NCBI GenBank assembly: GCA_019114585.1
Contig: DXFE01000048.1
Coordinates: 1-64,000 of the forward strand
DNA from: Gemmiger_A avium
GTDB lineage: Bacteria; Bacillota; Clostridia; Oscillospirales; Ruminococcaceae
Direction of reading: 5' to 3'
Length of the DNA: 64,000 nucleotides
Positions 26,573-34,448 of the stretch are shown here, in pieces. Both the position numbers and the translations under genes were made by a program. The notes beneath the pieces were generated by a model. The model saw nothing but the letters and a program-made list of their open reading frames with translations, was not told the origin of the DNA and did not search any database. How positions within the stretch are numbered: the first letter of the stretch is position 1; every line of letters starts with the position of its first letter.

Positions 26573-27585
26573 TATTCTTCTTCCTCATCTGCGGGGGCAG
26601 TCTGGGCCAGGGCGGCGGCCATGGTGCCCACCATATCGTTTTCCACGCAGATCACCGCCTGGCGGATGGCGTTCTCGATACCGCGGGCCTTGCTGCTGCC
26701 GTGGGCCTTGATGACCGGCCGGGCGGTGCCCAGCAGCGGCGCGCCGCCCACTTCCTCGCTGTCCATCTTCTTTTTCAGCTGCTTCATGCCGCCCAGCATG
26801 GTGGCGGCGCCCAGCTTGGTGAGCAGGTTGGCCATCATGACCTGTTTGACCATGCCCAGCAGGCTGCGGGCCAGCCCTTCGGTGAGTTTCAGGATCACGT
26901 TGCCGGTGAACCCGTCGCAGACCACCACGTCCGCGTCGCCGGAGGGGATGTCCCGGGGCTCGATGTTGCCCACAAACCGGATGGCGGTGTTGGCTTTCAG
27001 CCGCTGGTGGGCCTCTTTATACAAAGGGGTGCCCTTGGTTTCCTCGGCGCCGTTGTTCACCAGCGCCACAGCGGGGCTTGCCACCCCCATGACCTTGTTC
27101 ATATACACGCTGCCCATCACGCCGAAGGCTTCCAGCATGGCGGGGCGGCATTCCACGTTGGCGCCGCAGTCCATGAGCAGGTAGGGCTTTTTGGCGCCGG
27201 GGATGACGCTGGCCAGCGCCGGGCGCTTGATCCCCTTGATGGTGCGCACGATCAGGCTGCTGCCCACGTGCAGCGCGCCGGTGGAGCCGGCGGACACAAA
27301 GGCGTCGCCCTGGCCCTCGGCCAGCATCCGCAGGCCCACCACCAGGCTGGAATCCTTTTTGCGGCGGATGGCCCGGGCGGGCTCGTCGCACATTTCGATA
27401 ACCTCGGTGGCGTTCACCAGCTCGATGCCGGTCAGGTCCAGGTTTTCCGCCTTGGCGCAGGCCTGGATCTCATCCACCCGGCCCACCGCCACCAGCTGCA
27501 CGCCGAAGCGCCGGGCGGCACAGATGCCTTTGAGGATTTCCGCGGGGGCGTTGTCGCCGCCCATGGCGTCTACGATGATCTTCAC
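26572..27585 (-). CDS. plsX: Phosphate acyltransferase PlsX
   Basis: A 337-residue enzyme that makes acyl-phosphate from acyl-ACP for phospholipid synthesis. The family start VKIIVDAMGGDNAPAEIL is read from a GTG at 27585 with GGAGG six bases away. An in-frame ATG at 27615 with AGGAG upstream would add ten residues (MKVYIKGRSK); homologues normally begin at the shorter site. Later motifs include GVRLMDCGANVECRP-like LMDCGANVECRPAML and VVCDGFTGNVILKLTEG. It overlaps rnc by one base. The fab/acpP genes that often lie between plsX and rnc are absent. Confidence 0.95.
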   Translation of the reverse strand: MKIIVDAMGGDNAPAEILKGICAARRFGVQLVAVGRVDEIQACAKAENLDLTGIELVNATEVIEMCDEPARAIRRKKDSSLVVGLRMLAEGQGDAFVSAGSTGALHVGSSLIVRTIKGIKRPALASVIPGAKKPYLLMDCGANVECRPAMLEAFGVMGSVYMNKVMGVASPAVALVNNGAEETKGTPLYKEAHQRLKANTAIRFVGNIEPRDIPSGDADVVVCDGFTGNVILKLTEGLARSLLGMVKQVMMANLLTKLGAATMLGGMKQLKKKMDSEEVGGAPLLGTARPVIKAHGSSKARGIENAIRQAVICVENDMVGTMAAALAQTAPADEEEE

Positions 27586-27633
27586 CTTGCTCCTCCCCTT
27601 TATATAAACTTTCATGTTGCTTCTCCTGTCTGG

Positions 27634-28956
27634 TCAGCCCTCGCCGCCGGCCTCGTTCAGCCAGGCTTTCATGGAGGCCACGGCCCGGTCGGCCAGGGCG
27701 GCGTACCGCAGCCGCTTGTCCCGCACCGGCTCGGCCAGCGGGGGCAGCAGACCCATATTGGCCCCCATGGGCTGGAAGTTGGCGTTGGGGGCGGTGATGT
27801 ATCCGGTCAGGGCCCCGCACATGGTATCGGCGGGCAGGGCCGGCAGGGTCTGCCCGTTCAGGGCGGCCCAGATATGCCGGGCGGCCAGCAGGCCGCAGGC
27901 GGCGCTTTCCATATAGCCCTCAAAGCCGGTGATCTGCCCGGCAAACCAGATGCCCGGATGCTGTTTCAGCTGCAGATCCGCGCCCAGCACCTGGGGGCTG
28001 TTCAGGAAGGTATTCCGGTGCATGACCCCGTAGCGGGCAAACTCGGCGTTTTCAAGGCCCGGAATCATCCGGAACACCCGCTTCTGCTCGCCAAATTTCA
28101 AATTGGTCTGGAAACCCACGATGTTGAACAGGGTACCCTCGGCGTTCTCCCGGCGCAGCTGGACGTTGGCCCAGGGCCGGTGGCCGGTGGCCGGGTCCCG
28201 CAGGCCCACCGGGCGCAGGGGGCCGAACCGCATGGTATCCGCTCCGCGGGAAGCCATGACCTCGATGGGCATACAGCCCTCATAGACCGTGACCGGCCCG
28301 TCGAAGCCGTGCAGAGGGGCCCGCTCAGCGCTGACCAGCGCCGCGTGGAACGCCTCGTACTCCTCCTTATTAAAGGGGCAGTTCAGGTAATCCGCGTCCC
28401 CCCGGTCGTACCGGCTGGCCGCGAAGATGCGGTTCCTGTCCAGGCTTTCGGCGGTGACGATGGGGGCCGCCGCGTCGTAGAAGGACAGGCTCTCCCCACC
28501 GGTAAGGCGGGTGATCTGCCCGGCCAGCGGGTCCTCGGTGAGGGGGCCGGTGGCCACCAGGGTGGGCAGAACCGGGTCGGGTTCCAGGGTATCGGCCACT
28601 TCCCGGCGCAGGGTGATGCCCGGGCATTCGGTCACCGCCCGGGTGACCAGGGCGCTGAACTGGTCCCGGTCCACCGCCAGCGCGCCGCCGGCGGCCACCC
28701 GGGCCTGTTCGGCGGCGGGCAGGATATGGCTGCCCAGCAGCCGCATCTCGGCCTTGAGCAGGCCGGAGGCGGAATCCAGCCGCTCGGCTTTCAGGCTGTT
28801 GGAGCAGACCAGCTCCGCAAAGCCCTCACTTTTATGGGCGGGGGAAAAATGCAGGGGCTTCTGCTCCCACAGTTCCACCTCCACGCCCCGGGCGGCCAGC
28901 CAGAGGGCCGCTTCGCAGCCCGCCAGCCCGGCGCCCAGTACACGGACCTTACTCAT
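27634..28956 (-). CDS. trmFO: Methylenetetrahydrofolate-tRNA (uracil-54-C5) methyltransferase TrmFO
   Basis: A 440-residue FAD- and folate-dependent enzyme that makes m5U54 in the tRNA T-loop. The FAD-binding motif is VRVLGAGLAGCEAALWLA at residues 4-21. ELVCSNSLKAERLD, SFYDAAAPIVTAESLD and GCMPIEVMASRG are TrmFO signatures including catalytic-type cysteines. The start is the ATG at 28956, which overlaps the topA end by 8 bases; a longer frame to 29055 lies within topA. The dprA-topA-trmFO order is common in Firmicutes. Confidence 0.97.
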   Translation of the reverse strand: MSKVRVLGAGLAGCEAALWLAARGVEVELWEQKPLHFSPAHKSEGFAELVCSNSLKAERLDSASGLLKAEMRLLGSHILPAAEQARVAAGGALAVDRDQFSALVTRAVTECPGITLRREVADTLEPDPVLPTLVATGPLTEDPLAGQITRLTGGESLSFYDAAAPIVTAESLDRNRIFAASRYDRGDADYLNCPFNKEEYEAFHAALVSAERAPLHGFDGPVTVYEGCMPIEVMASRGADTMRFGPLRPVGLRDPATGHRPWANVQLRRENAEGTLFNIVGFQTNLKFGEQKRVFRMIPGLENAEFARYGVMHRNTFLNSPQVLGADLQLKQHPGIWFAGQITGFEGYMESAACGLLAARHIWAALNGQTLPALPADTMCGALTGYITAPNANFQPMGANMGLLPPLAEPVRDKRLRYAALADRAVASMKAWLNEAGGEG

Positions 28957-31045
28957 GGTTTTCCCCCTTGCGCACCTGCTTTTCAAAGCCGCAGCCCTCC
29001 TTGGCGCAGTAGAGCTTGCCGCCTTTCTTGAACAGGGTGGCGCCGCACTTTTCACAGGTATCGGGCACCGGCTCGTCCCAAGTCATGAAATCGCACTGGG
29101 GATAGCCCTCGCAGCCGTAGTAGACACGGCCCTTGGCGCTGCGGCGCTGCAGCATCCGCCCGCCGCACTTGGGGCAGCGGCCGCCGGTATCCTTGACAAG
29201 GCGCTTGGTGTTCTGGCATTCCGGGAAGCCCGGGCAGGCCAGGAACTTGCCGTACCGGCCGGTCTTGATGACCATGCGGCGGCCGCACTTTTCGCAGATC
29301 TCGTCGCTTTCCTCGTCGGGCACCTTGACCTTTTTGCCCTCCATGTTCTTCTCGGCCTGCTCCAGCGACTGCTCGAAGCCCTTGTAGAACACGTCCACCG
29401 TCTTGCGCCAGTCGGCCTGGCCGCTTTCCACCTTATCCAGGTTGCGTTCCATCTCGGCGGAGAAGCCCACGTCCACGATGTCGGGGAACTGCTCCATCAT
29501 CAGCTCGTTGATGGTGCGGCCCAGCAGGGTGGGTTTGAGCTTTTTCTGATCCCGTTCCACATAGCCCCGGTCGATGACGGTGCTGATGGTGGGGGCGTAG
29601 GTGGAGGGGCGGCCGATGCCGTTTTCCTCCAGCGCCCGGATCAGGCTGGCCTCGGTGTACCGGGCCGGGGGCTGGGTGAATTTCTGCTCGCTCTTGAGCT
29701 CCCGCAGCTTCAGCACCTGGTCCTTTTCCAGCGGGGGCAGGGCGGTTTCCTTCTTTTCCTTTTCGTCGGTGGCCTCCTCGTAGAGGGCGGTGAAGCCATC
29801 GAAAGTAACCACATAGCCGCTGGCCCGGAACAGATAGTCCCCGGCGGTGATGCCCACGCTGACGGTGTCCTGCAGGCAGTCGCTCATCTGGCTGGCGATA
29901 AACCGGCTCCAGATCAGGCGGTAGAGCTTGGCGGTGTCGCCGGTGATGCTCTTGTCCACCTCGTCGGGTGTCAGGCTGGGCACACTGGGCCGGATCGCCT
30001 CGTGGGCGTCCTGGGCGGCGGTGGCGCTTTTGGTTTTATAGGTGCGCTTGTAGGCGCAGACGTAGTCCTGGCCCCAGCGCTCGCCGATATAGGCCTTGGC
30101 CCCGGCCACCGCTTCGTCCGACACACGCAGGCTGTCGGTACGCATATAGGTGATCAGACCCATCATGCCATGCCCGACCACCTCCACGCCTTCGTACAGG
30201 GTCTGGGCGGCGCGCATGGTGCGGGCGGCGGTGAAGCCCAGCCGGCGGCTGGCCTCCTGCTGCAGGGTACTGGTGATGAACGGGGGCGCGGGCACCTTTT
30301 TGCGGGTGCCTTTTTCCAGGCTGGTGACGGTGTAGTCCTGGCCCTCCAGCGACGTGCGGATGGCCTCGGCCTGCTCGCCGTTCTTGACCGTCAGCTTTTT
30401 GCCGGCGGCGGTGGAGGTGAGCCGGGCGGTGAACTTGCGGCTGCTGCCCGGGGGCGAAAGCAGCGCGTCCAGGTTCCAGTATTCCTCGGGCTGGAAGGCC
30501 TCGATCTCCTTTTCCCGATCCACGATCAGCCGCACAGCCACGCTCTGCACACGGCCGGCAGAAAGCCCCCGGCGCACCTTGCGCCAGAGGAAGGGGCTCA
30601 GCTTATAGCCCACCAGACGGTCCAGCACCCGGCGGGCCTGCTGGGCGTTGAACAGGTTGGTGTCGATGACGCGGGGATGGGCCATACCCTCCTGCACGCC
30701 TTTCTTGGTGATTTCCCCGAAGGTGACCCGGTCGGGGGCGTCCAGCGGCAGGCCCAGAATGTTGGCCAGATGCCAGCTGATGGCTTCCCCCTCCCGGTCC
30801 GGGTCGGTGGCCAGGAACACTTCGTCCGCCTTTTTGGCGGCGGCTTTCAGTTCCTTGATGAGCTTTTCCTTGCCCTTGATGCTGATATACTGGGGTGTGT
30901 AGTCATGTTCCACATCAATGCCCATCTGGCTGGCGGGCAGGTCCCGGATGTGGCCCATGCTGGCGGTCACTTCATAGCCGTCGCCCAGGTATTTGCCGAT
31001 GGTCTTGGCCTTGGCGGGCGACTCCACAATGACAAGCTTTGCCAT
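28949..31045 (-). CDS. topA: DNA topoisomerase I
   Basis: A 698-residue type IA topoisomerase that relaxes negative supercoils. TOPRIM domain: LVIVESPAKAKTIGKYL at residues 4-20 and ATDPDREGEAISWHL at about 79-93. The active-site tyrosine is in GLITYMRTDS (Tyr300). Three C-terminal four-cysteine zinc modules follow: CEKCGRRM...CPGFPEC, CPKCGGRM...CEGYPQC and CEKCGATL...CAKEGC. The start has AAGGAG six bases upstream. It lies between dprA and trmFO. Confidence 0.98.
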   Translation of the reverse strand: MAKLVIVESPAKAKTIGKYLGDGYEVTASMGHIRDLPASQMGIDVEHDYTPQYISIKGKEKLIKELKAAAKKADEVFLATDPDREGEAISWHLANILGLPLDAPDRVTFGEITKKGVQEGMAHPRVIDTNLFNAQQARRVLDRLVGYKLSPFLWRKVRRGLSAGRVQSVAVRLIVDREKEIEAFQPEEYWNLDALLSPPGSSRKFTARLTSTAAGKKLTVKNGEQAEAIRTSLEGQDYTVTSLEKGTRKKVPAPPFITSTLQQEASRRLGFTAARTMRAAQTLYEGVEVVGHGMMGLITYMRTDSLRVSDEAVAGAKAYIGERWGQDYVCAYKRTYKTKSATAAQDAHEAIRPSVPSLTPDEVDKSITGDTAKLYRLIWSRFIASQMSDCLQDTVSVGITAGDYLFRASGYVVTFDGFTALYEEATDEKEKKETALPPLEKDQVLKLRELKSEQKFTQPPARYTEASLIRALEENGIGRPSTYAPTISTVIDRGYVERDQKKLKPTLLGRTINELMMEQFPDIVDVGFSAEMERNLDKVESGQADWRKTVDVFYKGFEQSLEQAEKNMEGKKVKVPDEESDEICEKCGRRMVIKTGRYGKFLACPGFPECQNTKRLVKDTGGRCPKCGGRMLQRRSAKGRVYYGCEGYPQCDFMTWDEPVPDTCEKCGATLFKKGGKLYCAKEGCGFEKQVRKGENHE

Positions 31046-31066
31046 AGTCGTCTCCTTGTTGTTGAT

Positions 31067-32149
31067 TTATCCGCGCCGCTGGTAGCGGCGGCCGGCCAGC
31101 GCGTCGATACGCCCGGCCAGTTCCAGCTGGGTGAGGGCGGCCAGAAGGGCGCCCGCGCTCAGCGTGCTTTCCTGTTTGAGTTGTTCAAATCCCTTGGGGG
31201 TGGGGCCCAGCAGGGCCAGCACCCGGCCCGCGTCCCCGGCGGGGAGCGGTGCGCGGCGGGATTTTGCCGCAGCAGGGGCGGTCAGGCCCAGCGGTTCCAG
31301 CACATCCGCGCCCCGGCAGACCGCCCGGGCCCGGTTTTCAGCCAGCAGGGCGTTGGTGCCCTCGCTGAGGCTGCTGAAGATGCTGCCGGGCACCGCGTAC
31401 ACCGGCCGGCCATACCGCTCAGCATGGCGCACGGTGCTCATGGTGCCGCTTTTGTGGCGGGCTTCCACCACCACCAGCGCGTCGCTCAACGCGGCAATCA
31501 GCCGGTTGCGCTGCAGAAAGCTGGCGGCAAAGGTCTGGGCGCCGGGGCCGTATTCGCTGAATACCGCCCCCTGCCGCTCGATGCGGCCGCGCAGAACCCG
31601 GTTGGCGGCGGGGTAGGTCTTGTCGATGGCGCAGCCCAGCACCCCCACCGTAAGTTCGCCCGCGTCCAGGGCGGCAGCATGGGCCTGGCTGTCCAGCCCG
31701 TCGGCCAGACCGCTCACCAGCACCGCGCCGCCCCGGGCCATCTCGCCGCCCAGGCGGGCGGCGGCCTCCACCCCATAGGGGCTGGGACGGCGGCTGCCCA
31801 CCATCCCCACCAGGATGCGGTCGGTCAGCAGGCCCGGCTCGCCGGTGGCATAAAGCAGCACCGGCAGGTCCGGAATGGCCAGAAAGGCCGCGGGATAATC
31901 CGGATGCCCGGGATACAGCAGCTGCACCCCCAAACGGCGGCAGGCGGCCAGTTCCCGGTCGCAGTCCGCCGGGTCCAGGCTTTGCAGCCGGTCCAGCTGG
32001 GGCGGGGTGAGAAAAGCGGAGAAGTCCTCGGCAAAGCGAGCGTTCAGGATCGTCTCGGCATCGCCGTACACAGCCAGCAGATCACCGGCGTTTTCGGCGG
32101 CGGGGCCCAGCACCCGGGCCAGCCAGAGCCAGCAGCGTTCCGGGTCCAT
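31067..32149 (-). CDS. dprA: DNA processing protein DprA
   Basis: A 360-residue DprA/Smf protein that loads RecA on incoming single-stranded DNA during transformation. The Rossmann domain has VGMVGSRRPSPYGVEAA, VLVSGLADGLDSQAHAAAL, VGVLGCAIDKTYP and GAVFSEYGPG. A C-terminal winged-helix-like segment (LLGPTPKGFEQLKQESTL onward) is present. The start at 32149 shares a base with the stop of the RNA methyltransferase (TGATG). The presence of DprA alone does not show natural competence. Confidence 0.96.
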   Translation of the reverse strand: MDPERCWLWLARVLGPAAENAGDLLAVYGDAETILNARFAEDFSAFLTPPQLDRLQSLDPADCDRELAACRRLGVQLLYPGHPDYPAAFLAIPDLPVLLYATGEPGLLTDRILVGMVGSRRPSPYGVEAAARLGGEMARGGAVLVSGLADGLDSQAHAAALDAGELTVGVLGCAIDKTYPAANRVLRGRIERQGAVFSEYGPGAQTFAASFLQRNRLIAALSDALVVVEARHKSGTMSTVRHAERYGRPVYAVPGSIFSSLSEGTNALLAENRARAVCRGADVLEPLGLTAPAAAKSRRAPLPAGDAGRVLALLGPTPKGFEQLKQESTLSAGALLAALTQLELAGRIDALAGRRYQRRG

Positions 32150-32934
32150 CAGGTGCCCCCTTTGCGGAAGTGCCACAGCAGCACGCTACCGGCCACCCCC
32201 GCGTTCAGGCTTTCCACCAGCGGGCTGATGGGGATGCGTACCGCCGCATCGCAGGCGGCAATGGCGGCGTCGGTCAGGCCCTGGCCCTCGCTGCCGATGA
32301 CCAGGCAGACCCCGCCGGGCTGGGCCGGGTCGACCTCATCCAGCGGGCGGCTGTTGTAGAGGGCCGCTGCCAGGCAGGCAATGCCCGCGGCTTTCAGCTC
32401 ATGCAGCATATCCGGCAGGCAGGGCACCCGCACCAGCGGCAGACGGCCGCAGGCCCCCATGGAGGCCCGCAGGGTTTTGGGAGAAAAGGGGTCGGCGCAG
32501 GCGCCGCCCAGAATGACAGCGTCGTACCCGAAGGCGGCGGCGCTGCGCACCAGCGCCCCCACATTGCCCGGGTCCTGCACGTTTTCCAGCGCCAGATAGC
32601 GCCCGCCCGGCGCCGGGAATCCGGCGGGCGGCGGCGGAAAGCCAAACACCCCGAACACCCCCTGGCTGGAGGGCACACCGGCCAGCTTTTCGGCCACATG
32701 GTCGGCGATGGTGTAGCGTTCCCCGTCCAGTCCGGCCAGAGCGGGGGTGTGTTCCAGCGCACGGGCCGTAGTATATAATACCTTTAAAGGGCAGGTTTTG
32801 GCAAGTTCCAGGCAGAGCTTTGAGCCCTCCGCCAGAAAGGATTGCTCCGATTGGCGGAAGGCTGCGCTCTGTGCCAGTTTACAGGCATATTTGATCCGGG
32901 CATTGTCCCGGCTGGTGATGTCCGGCTGCTGCAT
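32149..32934 (-). CDS. TrmH/SpoU-family RNA 2'-O-methyltransferase
   Basis: A 261-residue SPOUT methyltransferase. Its N-terminal substrate-binding domain begins ITSRDNARIKYACKLAQS and includes FLAEGSKLCLELA. The catalytic knot has motif 1 YLALENVQDPGNVGALVRSA, motif 2 CLVIGSEGQGLT and motif 3 IPISPLVESLNAGVAGSVLL. Members methylate rRNA or tRNA riboses with AdoMet; the target here is unknown, though RlmB-like 23S activity is likely. The start at 32934 is chosen because the upstream extension runs through the rplT terminator. First gene of the long dprA-to-leuS run. Confidence 0.93.
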   Translation of the reverse strand: MQQPDITSRDNARIKYACKLAQSAAFRQSEQSFLAEGSKLCLELAKTCPLKVLYTTARALEHTPALAGLDGERYTIADHVAEKLAGVPSSQGVFGVFGFPPPPAGFPAPGGRYLALENVQDPGNVGALVRSAAAFGYDAVILGGACADPFSPKTLRASMGACGRLPLVRVPCLPDMLHELKAAGIACLAAALYNSRPLDEVDPAQPGGVCLVIGSEGQGLTDAAIAACDAAVRIPISPLVESLNAGVAGSVLLWHFRKGGT

Positions 32935-32980
32935 AGCATCAGGCCCTTCTGTGTCGAATTTGGGTGCAAAAAGGGGCAAA

Positions 32981-33024
32981 TACAAAAGCGACGCCCGCGC
33001 GCACAAGGCGCGGGCGTTTCGCTT
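32981..33024 (-). terminator. Terminator after infC-rpmI-rplT
   Basis: A minus-strand hairpin with a 9-bp GC core (CGCCCGCGC with GCGCGGGCG) extended by an outer AAGCGA/TCGCTT helix. It is followed by TTGTATTTG. It starts about 8 bases after the rplT stop codon. Confidence 0.83.
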
Positions 33025-33031
33025 GACGTAA

Positions 33032-33385
33032 TTACAGAGCCTTCTTGGCGGTCTCCACCAGAGCGGCAAAGCTCTGAGGATCATGGATAGCCAGCTCGCT
33101 GAGCATCTTGCGGTTCAGCTCAACGCCGGACTTCTTCAGGCCGTTCATGAAGCTGGAGTAGTTCATGCCCAGAGGACGAACCGCGTTGTTGATGCGGGTG
33201 ATCCACAGGTTGCGGAACTGACGCTTCTTCTGCTTGCGGCCGATGAAGGCGTAGTTGCCGCTCTTCATGACCTGCTGTTTGGCCATCTTAAAATGCTTGG
33301 ACTTGCTGCCATAGTAACCCTTGGCCAGCTTCAGGGTCTTCTTCCGACGTTTGCGGGTCATCATCGCGCCTTTGATACGAGCCAT
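33032..33385 (-). CDS. rplT: 50S ribosomal protein bL20
   Basis: A 117-residue ribosomal protein. ARIKGAMMTRKRRKKTLKLA and FRNLWITRINNAVRPLGMNY are diagnostic for bL20, which binds 23S rRNA early in large-subunit assembly. In Bacillus subtilis bL20 also represses its own operon by acting on the infC leader. Such a leader is present here at 34213-34403. The start has AAAAGGAG upstream, and a strong terminator follows. Confidence 0.98.
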   Translation of the reverse strand: MARIKGAMMTRKRRKKTLKLAKGYYGSKSKHFKMAKQQVMKSGNYAFIGRKQKKRQFRNLWITRINNAVRPLGMNYSSFMNGLKKSGVELNRKMLSELAIHDPQSFAALVETAKKAL

Positions 33386-33462
33386 TGTTTATATCTCCTT
33401 TTCAGTCACAATCTTAGAGGGCGGCCGGGGCCGCCGGGATCAGAAGCCGCTGAACCTTACGC

Positions 33463-33660
33463 TCAGGCGTAGGGCAGCATATGCTTGACGGCGGCGCTGT
33501 TGGTCTTGTCAGCGTAGCTGCTCTTGCGGAAGCCGCGTTTCAGCTTGGTGGTCTTCTTGGTGAGGATGTGGCTGCGGAACGCGTGGCCGCGCTTCACCTT
33601 GCCGTTCTTGGTGAGCTTGAAGCGTTTTTTCGCACCGGAATGGGTCTTGATCTTAGGCAT
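33463..33660 (-). CDS. rpmI: 50S ribosomal protein bL35
   Basis: A 65-residue basic protein beginning MPKIKTHSGAKKRFKLTKNG and containing RGHAFRSHILTKKTTKLKRG, the bL35 pattern at full length. Part of the infC-rpmI-rplT operon. The ATG at 33660 has AGGAGG upstream. It is 21 bases from the infC stop and 77 bases from rplT. Confidence 0.98.
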   Translation of the reverse strand: MPKIKTHSGAKKRFKLTKNGKVKRGHAFRSHILTKKTTKLKRGFRKSSYADKTNSAAVKHMLPYA

Positions 33661-33681
33661 TGTTTGTTCCTCCTAAAGAAT

Positions 33682-34212
33682 TTACTTGTTCTGGTTGGGG
33701 GCGGGGCTCATGAACATGAGCATGCTGCGGCCCTCCAGCTTGGGCTGTTTGTCCACCACGGCGCCGGGCAGAGCCTCGGCAAACCGCTTGTGCACTTCCA
33801 GGCCCAGATTGGTGTGCGCCATCTCGCGGCCGCGGAAGCGGATCGACACCTTGAGCTTGTGCCCGGCCTTGAGGAATTTCGCAGCCTGGTTCACCTTGGT
33901 GTTGAAGTCATTCGTGTCGATGTTCAGCGAAAGGCGGATCTCCTTGACGTCGATCACCTTTTGGTTCTTCTTGGCTTCCTTTTCGCGTTTCTGCTGTTCA
34001 AAGCGGTACTTGCCGTAGTCCAGGAACTTGCACACCGGGGGCTGCGCCTGCGGGGCGATCTTCACCAGGTCCAGGTTCTTTTCTTCGGCCATGCGCAGCG
34101 CCTCGCGGGTGTTCAGCACACCCAGCTGGCTGCCGTCTTCCGCGATGACTCGCACCTCACGGTCACGAATAGCCTCGTTGATCTCCAGTTCCTTTTTGCC
34201 GTTCGTAGCGAT
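33682..34212 (-). CDS. infC: Translation initiation factor IF-3
   Basis: A 176-residue initiation factor that prevents subunit re-joining and checks start codons. It begins ATNGKKELEINEAIRDREVR after the initiator. It shows VIAEDGSQLGVLNTREALRM, LVKIAPQAQPPVCKFLDYGK (IF3-N) and IRLSLNIDTNDFNTKVNQAA (IF3-C). No ATG, GTG or TTG fits the homologous start. The best candidate is ATC at 34210-34212, nine bases from GGAGG; an ATT two codons upstream is only three bases away. Non-canonical infC starts are known in other bacteria, where IF3 discriminates against its own codon. The in-frame ATG at 34317 lies within the leader terminator region and is rejected. Confidence 0.95.
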   Translation of the reverse strand: MATNGKKELEINEAIRDREVRVIAEDGSQLGVLNTREALRMAEEKNLDLVKIAPQAQPPVCKFLDYGKYRFEQQKREKEAKKNQKVIDVKEIRLSLNIDTNDFNTKVNQAAKFLKAGHKLKVSIRFRGREMAHTNLGLEVHKRFAEALPGAVVDKQPKLEGRSMLMFMSPAPNQNK

Positions 34213-34403
34213 TGTAATACACCTCCAACTCAAAACAAAATCTGTGGCCAATACACACAAGAAAAAACGCGGCTGCCGGAAAGCAGCCGCGCGCAATACA
34301 CACGTAATCCGCCCCAAAGGGGCTTATACCGTATGACCCGGGCCGTGATTCGACCGCAAGGTGAGCGCGGCGGCAAGCCGACTGCTGCTTTCTTTACCGG
34401 TCT
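34213..34403 (-). promoter_or_regulatory. infC leader RNA with attenuator (L20-leader type)
   Basis: About 190 bases of untranslated leader lie between the promoter and infC. The leader contains a terminator hairpin (34262-34291). A nine-base segment near its 5' end (minus strand of 34384-34392, GAAAGCAGC) is exactly complementary to the 5' arm and loop of that terminator (minus strand of 34279-34287, GCTGCTTTC). The two foldings are mutually exclusive. In B. subtilis bL20 binding to the equivalent leader causes premature termination. The family match is inferred from position and architecture. Confidence 0.75.
34262..34291 (-). terminator. Attenuator terminator in infC leader
   Basis: A nine-bp stem (34268-34276 with 34283-34291) and six-base loop, followed on the minus strand by TTTTTT. 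It lies about 50 bases upstream of the infC start, so it acts inside the transcript of the operon, not at the end of a gene. Confidence 0.85.
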
Positions 34404-34432
34404 ATCATAGCACACGCGCCGCGGGGTGTCAA
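34404..34432 (-). promoter_or_regulatory. Promoter of infC-rpmI-rplT
   Basis: Minus-strand -35 TTGACA (34427-34432, perfect), 17-base spacer, -10 TATGAT (34404-34409). An AT-rich element TTTTTGCAAAAA lies just upstream of the -35 (34437-34448), as in UP elements of strong ribosomal-protein promoters. Confidence 0.85.
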
Positions 34433-34448
34433 GCGGTTTTTGCAAAAA

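Noticed and set aside
27598..27612. TATATAAA-like promoter element before plsX
   Set aside because: There is no matching -35 at the right distance, and the element lies within the coding part of the longer plsX reading.
28511..32359. A 1282-codon plus-strand open frame opposite trmFO, topA, dprA and the RNA methyltransferase
   Set aside because: It spans four well-identified genes on the other strand and has the same low-complexity shadow composition. No start with a ribosome site or promoter was seen.
32935..33084. Fifty-residue N-terminal extension of the RNA methyltransferase
   Set aside because: It would be encoded through the rplT terminator hairpin, and the family start ITSRDN follows closely after the ATG at 32934.
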